From contig NZ_CP011868.1 of the NCBI RefSeq assembly GCF_001294645.1, positions 744,001-808,000 on the forward strand: a stretch of DNA of 64,000 bases, in the 5' to 3' direction. The stretch comes from Pseudonocardia sp. HH130629-09 (GTDB lineage Bacteria; Actinomycetota; Actinomycetes; Mycobacteriales; Pseudonocardiaceae). The notes beneath the pieces are model-generated. The model made no database searches and had not been told where the DNA came from. It saw only the letters and a list, made by a program, of their open reading frames with translations. Below are positions 41,858 to 49,600 of this stretch, piece by piece. Both the position numbers and the translations under genes were made by a program. The stretch's first letter is position 1. Every line of letters begins with the position of its first letter.

Positions 41858-42196
41858 GTGGCGCGCCTCCTCGGCGCTCGGGGGCTGGACGGCCCGACCG
41901 TAGGTGCCCCCGCGGCCCCTGTCCGCTCACCGAGGGTGAGCCTGGAACTCATCGCCCGCGTTGTGCTATGCGCAACCCGGCCGGTCATTCGGGGTGCTCC
42001 CGGACGGCGGCGGCCGGGCCGAGTCGGTCCCGGGCGGCGCGCGGGCCCACCAGTGACGTCATACGACCGTCACACGCCGTCGGTCCGGTAGGGACGCGGA
42101 GTCACCGAGGCCCGGCCACGACGGGCCGCGCCCGGGACGGCGGCCATCCACTCACCCCGGGTGATCGGTGACTCCGGTCACACCATGGATTCGAGT
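41858..42196. other. Regulatory region upstream of the betaine operon
   Basis: A 339-base region without a gene. GTTGTGC-TAT-GCGCAAC at 41960-41976 is a near-perfect palindrome of the IclR-operator type, about 100 bases before the operon start. Further on, GTGACG and CGTCAC flank a nine-base spacer near 42053-42073, and GGTGACTCCGGTCAC lies at 42168-42182. Several regulator sites are likely. Confidence 0.45.
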
Positions 42197-43402
42197 TCAT
42201 CCGTCCGGCGCAACGGCGCCGCCCCACAGGGAGCTCAGCGCGCGCCGCCGTTCGCCGCGGCCGAGCCCCCGCAGATCCGCCGTGCCCCGGTCGGTGACGA
42301 CCACCTCGACGTCGTGCGACGGCGTCGTGACCGGCCCGCCGAGCCGCTCCACCAGCGTCGGGCGGCCGCGGTGCGCCGACGGCACCGCGATCACCGACAG
42401 GCCCGGCCCGCGTGCCGCGGCGGCCGCGAAGTCCGGGTGCCCGCCGATCATCCCGGCCGCCGACCCCGCGACCCCCTCGACGTTGACCTGGCCGTCGAGG
42501 TCGATCTCCAGGGCGGTGTTCAGCGCGACCAGCGGCCCCGGGGCCGAGGTCAGCCGGGACACGTCGTGGGTGTACTCGATCGGGCGCACGGTCGCCCGGC
42601 CGGCCCGGCCGAGCCGGTCGGCCCAGTCGTGCAGCCGGGGGCTGCCGTAGAGGGCCGTCGAGGTCGGGGTGCCGCGCAGCAGCCCGCGCTCGTCGAGGTC
42701 GACGACCGGGTCGGCGAGCAGCCCGGAGTCCACCGCGACCGGCACGTCCAGGGCCGCGACCAGCGCCGCGGCCAGCCGGCCCGGCCCGAACTGGATCCGT
42801 GCCCCGGCCGGGACCAGCGCGGCGACCGCGGCCGCGACGGCCCGGTCGGCATCGGTCGGGGCCGGGGTGCCGACGGTGTGTGGCGCCCCGATCGGTCCGT
42901 CGACCTCGCCGAGCACGGCCACCCCGCGCAGCGGCGGTCCGGTGTCGGCGTGCGGGGCCGAGGCCGACACCAGTGCGGCGACCGGGACACCGGCCTCGGC
43001 CAGACCACGCATCCAGGACACCTCGGCGCCGAACCGCAGGCCACCGGCATCGTCGCGGACGACGGTGGCGAGCAGCAGGTCCGGCCGCAGCGGCCCGGCG
43101 AGCAGCGCCGGCACCGCGGAGAGCCGGGCGGGCACCCGGTGGGCGTGCCCGGCCTCGATCAACACCCGCGCCCCCGGCCCGCCGACGACGGTGCGGATGT
43201 CGGCGAACGCGTCCGGGTCGAGATCCGGGGCCGGGCCGGGAACCCAGCCCAGCACGAGCCGCACACCCCCGGCCCGGGCCGCCACTCGCGACAGCGGACG
43301 GGCGAGCGCGTAGGGGAGCCCACAGCCGTCGGCCAGTGCCACCCGGGAGCCCGGCGCGACCAGCTCGGACAGACCGCGTTCGAGGTCACCGTCGACGCTC
43401 AT
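42197..43402 (-). CDS. Acetyl-CoA hydrolase/transferase family (4-hydroxybutyrate CoA-transferase-like)
   Basis: A 401-residue CoA transferase of the Cat1/4-HB family. The C-terminal domain holds the catalytic glutamate in ALNTALEIDLDGQVNVEG and the conserved GRPTLVERLGGPVTTP and VVVTDRGTADLRGL. It exchanges CoA between short-chain acids; the exact acids are not clear. It is divergent from the GST-like gene by 35 bases. A role with the KAS III/ACC operon is possible but not shown. Confidence 0.85.
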   Translation of the reverse strand: MSVDGDLERGLSELVAPGSRVALADGCGLPYALARPLSRVAARAGGVRLVLGWVPGPAPDLDPDAFADIRTVVGGPGARVLIEAGHAHRVPARLSAVPALLAGPLRPDLLLATVVRDDAGGLRFGAEVSWMRGLAEAGVPVAALVSASAPHADTGPPLRGVAVLGEVDGPIGAPHTVGTPAPTDADRAVAAAVAALVPAGARIQFGPGRLAAALVAALDVPVAVDSGLLADPVVDLDERGLLRGTPTSTALYGSPRLHDWADRLGRAGRATVRPIEYTHDVSRLTSAPGPLVALNTALEIDLDGQVNVEGVAGSAAGMIGGHPDFAAAAARGPGLSVIAVPSAHRGRPTLVERLGGPVTTPSHDVEVVVTDRGTADLRGLGRGERRRALSSLWGGAVAPDG

Positions 43403-43423
43403 GGGCCCATCCGACCACAGGGC

Positions 43424-43429
43424 TAGCGT
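43424..43429 (+). promoter_or_regulatory. Candidate -10 box of the 43438 gene
   Basis: TAGCGT eight bases before ATG 43438, with no ribosome binding site. Confidence 0.45.
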
Positions 43430-43437
43430 TGGCGGGC

Positions 43438-44427
43438 ATGGGGACCGACCAGGACAGCGGTGAGTTCGTACGGGAGGCGCTCGGGGTGGCCGAGCGGATC
43501 ACGGCCGACGGGTCGTCGCCGTGGCCGGTCGAGGCGGGCCGCTACCGCCTCGTCGGTGCGCGCGCCTGTCCGTGGGCGAACCGGGTGATCATCACCCGGC
43601 GGCTGCTCGGGCTGGAGGGCGCGATCTCGCTGGGCATCGCGGGCCCGCTGCACGACGAGCGCAGCTGGCGCTTCCACCTCGACCCCGGGAACGTCGACCC
43701 GGTGCTCGGGATCGAGTACCTGCGCGAGGCCTACGAGAAGGCCGTCCCCGGCTACGCCGAGGGCGTCACCGTCCCCGCGATGGTCGAGGTCGCCTCGGGG
43801 AAGGTCGTCACCAACGAGTACGCGCTGCTGGAGCGGGACCTGTCCACCGAGTGGCGGGAGTTCCACCGCGACGGCGCACCGGACCTGTGGACCGACCCGG
43901 AGGCGATCGAGCAGATCGGGAAGGGGATCTTCCACGACGTCAACAACGGCGTCTACACGTGCGGGTTCGCCTCGTCCCAGCGTCCCTACGACCGCGCCTA
44001 CGACGCCCTCTGGTCGCGGATGGACGAGCTGTCCGATCACCTGTCGACGCGCCGCTACCTGGTCGGGGACTCGATCACCCAGGCCGACATCCGGCTGTGG
44101 GTGACCCTGGTCCGCTTCGACGCCGCCTACCACGGCCACTTCAAGGCCAACCGGCACAAGCTGACCGAGCTGCCGGTGCTGTGGGCCTACGCCCGGGACC
44201 TGTTCCAGACCCCCGGCTTCGGCGACACCATCGACTTCGAGCAGGTCAAGCGGCACTACTACGGCGTGCACGCGTCGGTGAACCCGACCGGGATCGTCCC
44301 GAAGGGGCCCGACCTCGCCGGCTGGACGACCCCACACGGCCGCGAGGAACTGGGCGGGCGCCCGTTCGGCGACGGCACCCCGCCCGGCCCGCCGCCGGAG
44401 TCCGAGCGGGTCCCCGCGATCGGCTGA
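43438..44427 (+). CDS. Glutathionyl/mycothiolyl-hydroquinone reductase-like (Xi-class GST)
   Basis: A 329-residue Xi-class thiol transferase (ECM4/YqjG family). Cys44 in GARACPWANRVI is the catalytic cysteine of the CPWA motif; VTVPAMVEVASGKVVTNEY and the C-terminal all-helical domain with LVGDSITQADIRLWVTL follow. The family reduces thiol conjugates of hydroquinones. Actinomycetes use mycothiol, so that is the likely thiol. The tail of about 45 Pro/Gly residues is an extension. Confidence 0.9.
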   Translation: MGTDQDSGEFVREALGVAERITADGSSPWPVEAGRYRLVGARACPWANRVIITRRLLGLEGAISLGIAGPLHDERSWRFHLDPGNVDPVLGIEYLREAYEKAVPGYAEGVTVPAMVEVASGKVVTNEYALLERDLSTEWREFHRDGAPDLWTDPEAIEQIGKGIFHDVNNGVYTCGFASSQRPYDRAYDALWSRMDELSDHLSTRRYLVGDSITQADIRLWVTLVRFDAAYHGHFKANRHKLTELPVLWAYARDLFQTPGFGDTIDFEQVKRHYYGVHASVNPTGIVPKGPDLAGWTTPHGREELGGRPFGDGTPPGPPPESERVPAIG

Positions 44428-44553
44428 CCGCGGCGTCGGAGTCCCGCCGTGGCGACGGCGGGGCGTCCGGGCACGGGCGGGAGGGCCCGGCCGAGCGCGG
44501 TCCGGGCGAACCGGTGGCGGCGCGGCGGGGGCGCCGGACCGGCGAGGGCCTGT

Positions 44554-44559
44554 CACGAT
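44554..44559 (+). promoter_or_regulatory. Candidate -10 box of the NagZ-like gene
   Basis: CACGAT seven bases before ATG 44567. It argues for that ATG rather than the one at 44558, which overlaps the box. Confidence 0.35.
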
Positions 44560-44566
44560 GGTCGCG

Positions 44567-45781
44567 ATGCGAGTGCCTGGACGACCCCACCCCGTGCTCC
44601 GGCAGCGACGTCGTCGCAGCACCGGACTGCTCACCGCCGCCGTCGTGGGCGCGCTGACGGCGGGGCTCGTCGCCGTCGCCGGGCCGCAGCTCACCGCGAA
44701 CAGCACCGGCGTCCCACAGCCGGACGCCGGTCCGGATGCGGTGCAGGCACAGCCGGCGCCGGACCCGGACACCTGCGCCCCGATGGTGGCGGCGCTGTCC
44801 CCCCGCGACCGGCTCGCCCAGCGTCTGATGGTCGGGGTGGACGCGGCCGACCCGGCCGGCGCCACCGCGATCGTGCGGGACTCGCAGGTCGGCGGGGTGT
44901 TCCTCGGCGGCAACGCGACCGCGCTGCTGCAGGACGGCCGGCTCGCGGCGCTGCAGAAGGCGTCCCGCACGCCGCTGGCCGTCGCCGTCGACGAGGAGGG
45001 CGGCCGGGTCCAGCGCATCGACGAGCTCGACGGCGACGTCCCCAGCGCCCGGCAGATGGCCGCGTCCGACAGCCCCGAGCAGGTCACCGAGATCGCCCGC
45101 AAGCGCGCCGAACAGCTGAAGGCCCGCGGCGTGACCTGGAACCTCGCGCCGTCGGTGGACGTCTCCGACCAGCCGCGCACCGCCGTCATCGGGGACCGGT
45201 CGTTCTCCGACGCCCCGGCCACCGTCACCCGCTACGCCGCGGCCTGGGTGCAGGGGCAGGAGGCCGGCGGGGTGTTCGGCGTCCTGAAGCACTTCCCCGG
45301 CCACGGGCACAGCTCCGGTGACTCGCACAAGGGGTCGGTGAGCACCCCGCCGCTGGAGGAGCTGCGCGCCGGTGACCTGCAGCCCTACGCCGACCTCGTC
45401 GGACCGGGGAAGCCGCTCGACGGGCGGGTCGGGGTCATGCTCGGCCACCTCGACGTCCCCGGCCTGACCACCGACGTGCCCACCAGCATCGCCCCGGCCG
45501 CCTACCGGCTGCTGCGCGAGGACTACCGGTTCGACGGTCTCGCCATGACCGACGACCTCGGTGCGATGAAGGCGATCACCGACCGTTTCGGGCTGGCCGA
45601 GGCCACCACCCGGGCCCTGACCGCGGGCGCGGACATGGCGCTGTTCTCCAACGTCACCCCGGTCGCACCGCTGCTCGACGCCGCGGAGAAGGCGCTGGCC
45701 GACGGGCGGATCACGGCGCAGGACAACGACACCGCCGTCGCGCGGGTGCTGGCGGCCAAGGGCCTCTGCCGCCGCGGCTGA
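44567..45781 (+). CDS. Glycoside hydrolase family 3, NagZ-like beta-N-acetylhexosaminidase
   Basis: A 404-residue exported GH3 enzyme. A basic start and a hydrophobic helix (about residues 20-42) form a signal or anchor. VLKHFPGHGHSSGDSH holds the catalytic His loop of NagZ-type enzymes and GLAMTDDLGAMKAI the nucleophilic Asp. It probably removes N-acetylglucosamine from peptidoglycan. A single cysteine (DPDTCAPM) follows the signal region, but no lipobox is clear. Confidence 0.88.
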   Translation: MRVPGRPHPVLRQRRRRSTGLLTAAVVGALTAGLVAVAGPQLTANSTGVPQPDAGPDAVQAQPAPDPDTCAPMVAALSPRDRLAQRLMVGVDAADPAGATAIVRDSQVGGVFLGGNATALLQDGRLAALQKASRTPLAVAVDEEGGRVQRIDELDGDVPSARQMAASDSPEQVTEIARKRAEQLKARGVTWNLAPSVDVSDQPRTAVIGDRSFSDAPATVTRYAAAWVQGQEAGGVFGVLKHFPGHGHSSGDSHKGSVSTPPLEELRAGDLQPYADLVGPGKPLDGRVGVMLGHLDVPGLTTDVPTSIAPAAYRLLREDYRFDGLAMTDDLGAMKAITDRFGLAEATTRALTAGADMALFSNVTPVAPLLDAAEKALADGRITAQDNDTAVARVLAAKGLCRRG

Positions 45782-45794
45782 GCCCGGTTGCGCA

Positions 45795-45828
45795 CGAGGG
45801 CCCCGCACAGCACTGTGCGAGGCCCTCG
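45795..45828. terminator. Bidirectional hairpin terminator
   Basis: CGAGGGCCCCGCACA and TGTGCGAGGCCCTCG pair over 15 positions with one mismatch and loop GCAC, between the convergent NagZ-like gene and the KAS-ACC-SDR operon. Confidence 0.7.
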
Positions 45829-45845
45829 GCCGGGGAGAACGACGG

Positions 45846-46613
45846 TCAGGACGCCATGTCCAGCCCGCCGTTCACACTGATCACCGAGCCGGTCACGTAC
45901 CCGGCGCGGTCGTCGACGAGGAACTGCACGGCCCGGGCGATCTCGTCGGCCTGGCCGAGACGGCCGACCGGGATCTTCGAGACGATCTTCTCGAGCGCCT
46001 TCTCCGGCACCGCGGCGACCATCTCGGTCTCGATGAAGCCGGGTGCGACGCAGTTGACCGTGACGCCCTTCTTCGCGACCTCCTGGGCGAGGGACTTGGA
46101 GAAGCCGATCAGGCCCGCCTTGGAGGAGGCGTAGTTCGCCTGCCCGATCGAACCGATCTGGCCGATCACCGAGGAGATGTTCACGATCCGGCCGAACTCG
46201 TTGCCGGTCATGTGCTCCAGCACGGCCTTGGTCATGTAGAACGCGCCGGACAGGTTGATCCGCAGCACGGCGTGCCAGTCGTCGACGGTCAGCTTGCGGA
46301 CGGTCTTGTCGACGGTGATGCCGGCGTTGTTGATCAGGTAGTCGACGCGGCCCTTCTGCTCCAGCACCTCGGACACGACCCGCTGGCAGTCCTCGGGCGA
46401 GCCGACGTTGCCCTGGTGCACCGAGATCGACGCGCCCTCGGCGTCCAGCTTGCCCTTCAGCTCGTCGGCGGCCTCGGAGTTGGACGAGTACCCGGCGGCC
46501 ACGTGCACGCCGGTGCGGGCCAGCGCGGTGGTGATCGCCGCACCGATCCCGCGCGCACCCCCGGTCACGATGGCGACGCGCTGCTCCGGGTTGGTGTCGG
46601 TGATCGCGGTCAT
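45846..46613 (-). CDS. FabG/PhaB-like short-chain 3-oxoacyl reductase
   Basis: A 255-residue SDR. IVTGGARGIGAAI binds NADP, NNAGITVDKT the core, and YASSKAG the catalytic Tyr-Lys. Text such as VDYLINNAGITVDKTVRKL and the length resemble acetoacetyl-CoA reductase PhaB as much as FabG. It overlaps the ACC gene by four bases and ends the operon KAS III - ACC - SDR, which suggests it reduces the acetoacetyl-CoA that operon would make. No PHA synthase is in the window. Confidence 0.9.
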   Translation of the reverse strand: MTAITDTNPEQRVAIVTGGARGIGAAITTALARTGVHVAAGYSSNSEAADELKGKLDAEGASISVHQGNVGSPEDCQRVVSEVLEQKGRVDYLINNAGITVDKTVRKLTVDDWHAVLRINLSGAFYMTKAVLEHMTGNEFGRIVNISSVIGQIGSIGQANYASSKAGLIGFSKSLAQEVAKKGVTVNCVAPGFIETEMVAAVPEKALEKIVSKIPVGRLGQADEIARAVQFLVDDRAGYVTGSVISVNGGLDMAS

Positions 46614-49600
46614 GCGGTTCCTCCAAGGGTGTCGAGTGTGCGCTTCATGCCCCGCTGGACCGCATCGGCCAGGTAGGGCCGGAGCTGGTCGGGGCTGACG
46701 ATCCGGTGCACCGAGCCGACGGACCGCGCCCGCTCGATGGAGTGCTTGGTGTCGAACTCCTCCGCGACCTGGCCGAGCTTCTCGGAGCGGACGTCCGGGC
46801 GGAGCGTGGCGAGGTCTCCGCGCAGCCGGGCCGCCGTCGCCTCGTCCCCGTCGGTGACGGCCCGGGTGATCCGGGCCTCCAGGTCGGTGATCCGCTCGTC
46901 CTTGGCGGTGCGGTCGTTGACCTCGCCGGCGAACACGACGGCCGCCGCGGGCGCCCCGCCGAGCACGGAGGCGTAGGAGCCGGTGATTGCGGCGACCTCC
47001 ATGTTGTCGTTCAGCGTTCCGGAGAACACCACGAACGCGCCGCCGTGGTAGCGGGAGACCACGCAGAACACGATCGGGCCGTCGAAGTTGACGATGGCCC
47101 GGCCGATCTCGGCGCCGTTCTCCAGCTGCAGGCCGCGCAGCGACTCCGGCGAGCCGTCGAACCCGGACAGGTTCGCCAGCACGACCAGCGGCCGGTTGCC
47201 CGACGCGGCGTTGATGGCCCGCGCGCACTTGCGCGAGGAGCGCGGGAACAGCGTCCCGGCGGTGAACTGGGACGGCCCGTCGACCGGGCGCGGCCCGCGC
47301 CGCGGCAGCGGCCGCGACTCGATGCCGATCATCGCGATCGGCTGGCCGCCGAGGTGGGCGTCGAGCGCGACGACCGACTCGGCGTCGTGCATGTCGGCCC
47401 AGCGCTCCGACGTCGGGTGGTCGGCGTCGGCGACGCCGCGCAGCACCGAGCGGATGTCGAACGGCTTCTTGCGCTCCCGGTTGGTCTCCGGTGCCCAGAT
47501 CTCGCCGAGCGTGGTGAACTCGCAGTTCGGCCCGGAGTGCGGGGCAGTCGTGACGTCGCGCGAGACCGGGTCGGTGGTCGGGGCGGGCCGCGGGAACCGC
47601 TCGCCCGGTTGGGTCCAGGTGTGGGCGTAGTGCGCAAGCAGCACGCCGACGGCGCCGCTCAGGTCCGGCGCCCAGTACTGCGCCTGCCCGTTCGGGCCCA
47701 TGATCCGGTCGTAGCCGCCGATGCCGAAGTTGTCCTCGGCCGACACCCCGCCGGAGAAGTCCAGCGAGTGCTTGCCGGTCAGCACCATGGCCGAGTCCGG
47801 CGTCATCACCAGGATTCCCTTGGTGTGCATGAGCATCGTGGCCTCGGCGTTCCAGTAGGGCTGGGCGCCGACGTTGATGCCGGTGACGACGACGTTGAGC
47901 TCCCCGCCGTCCTGGGTGAACTCGATGATCCCGCGCAGCACCCGGGAGATCCAGTCCATGTTCTCGGTGCCGGAGTCCATCGCGATCTTCGCGCCGGCCG
48001 ACACGGCGAACCACTCGATCGGCACGTCGAGCTCGCGGGCCAGGTGGATCGCGGCCAGCACCCGGCGGCACTCCGGCTCGGCGATCGCGCCGAGGGCCCG
48101 GGTCGGGTCGCCGAGCAGCACGACCCGCTTCATGCCGTCCGGGTAGCGCCGGGTCGGCACCGAGACGACGCCGAGCACGAGGTTGGCCGTGTTGCCGCCG
48201 GGCGCGCGGTCGACCGGCACCGGCAGGGCCGGATCGTCCGGGTCGACGAGGTCGTACTCCTGCCAGGTGCCCGGGCCGGCGTCGATCGGGGCGGTGAGCA
48301 GCGGGACGATCTCGTACGGGTAGACGGCGCCGCGGCGACGGGCCTTGAGCACCTTCTGGTCGTAGGCGTCGAGCTCGCGCATCGGCTCGGTCGGGGGCTG
48401 GTCGAGCTTGACCTGCAGCCCCGCGCCGGGCGGGCGCGACATGCGCAGCAGCATCGAGCGCGGGCCGCCCTGACCCCCGGTGACCTGCGGATCGGCCGTG
48501 CGGAACTCGACGAGGACCTGCTCCAGGCCGAGGTTGGCCGTGCGCGGCGCGAGCCGCCGGACCACCGAGTCCAGCTCGGCGAGCGGGACGTCGACCTCCG
48601 GCCACACGTAGAGCGCGATCCGGTTCCACGACATCCGGGCCAGCGTGCGGTCCCCGGCGCGGGCGGCACGCAGCGAGTTGATGCAGGCGTCGAGCGCCCG
48701 CTCGAACTGCGGGAGCGAGCGGACCTTGCCGGTCTCCTCGTCGCGCAGCACGGTCAGCTCGCGGACGTTGGCCATCGCGACGAGCCGGTCGTCGGCGGTG
48801 ACCTCGCGGCCGGTGGCGCGGAACAGGTGCACGTCGGTGGCGGCGGGCAGGCGGTGCAGCTCGAAGTCGCGGAAGCGCCACAGCCGCAGCCGGTCCGCGA
48901 CGAGCGGGTGCATGCCACGCAGCGTGCGGTCCTCGACGAGCTCGCCGGTCTCGTCGGGCCGGAAGGTGAACCAGGTCGGCGGCTCGGCCTCCTCGCTCGC
49001 CGTGCCCGCGGCGCGCGGGTTCGGGCGGACGGCGACGGCGACCCGGTGCAGGTTCGCGGGCACCTTCCCCAGGGCGGCGCGGACGCGCTCGGCGCGGGCG
49101 TCGGGGTCACCGCCGTCGTCGGCCTTGGTCGAGGTGACGTAGAGGTCGACGAGTGCGGTGCGGTCCCCGTCGAGCTCGCCGACGCGGCGGCGCAGCTCGT
49201 CGGCCACGGCCTGCGCGGCGGCCGGGTCGTTGTTGTCGATCACCGAGGCGAAGAGCGTGCGGTCCCGGCCCAGGTGCTGGTAGCGGGCGGTCAGCAGCGG
49301 CTTGCCCGCGTGCTCGACGAGCTCCAGGTCGCGCAGCACCCGCACCCGGTAGTAGCGCCGGGTCATGACCTCCAGCAGGACGGCGTCGTGCCGCTCGCCG
49401 AACACGCCGAGGATCGGCTCCGAGGAGCCGACGAGCGCGGCGATCCGGCGGGCCCGGTCGTCGGCGTCGGGGTTCTCGGCCAGCACGTCGAGGCTCTCCC
49501 GGACCTCGGCCAGCGCCCGGTCCCGCTCGGCCGCGACGACTGGCGCGTCGAACGCGCGGTAGCGCACCAGCCGGGCGGTGTCGCCGACGACCGGGTGCCG

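Noticed and set aside
40209..45781. A secondary-metabolite gene cluster covering the methyltransferases, CoA transferase and MFS exporter
   Set aside because: The methyltransferases fit betaine synthesis, no modular synthase or tailoring set is present, and the genes are on different strands and transcripts.
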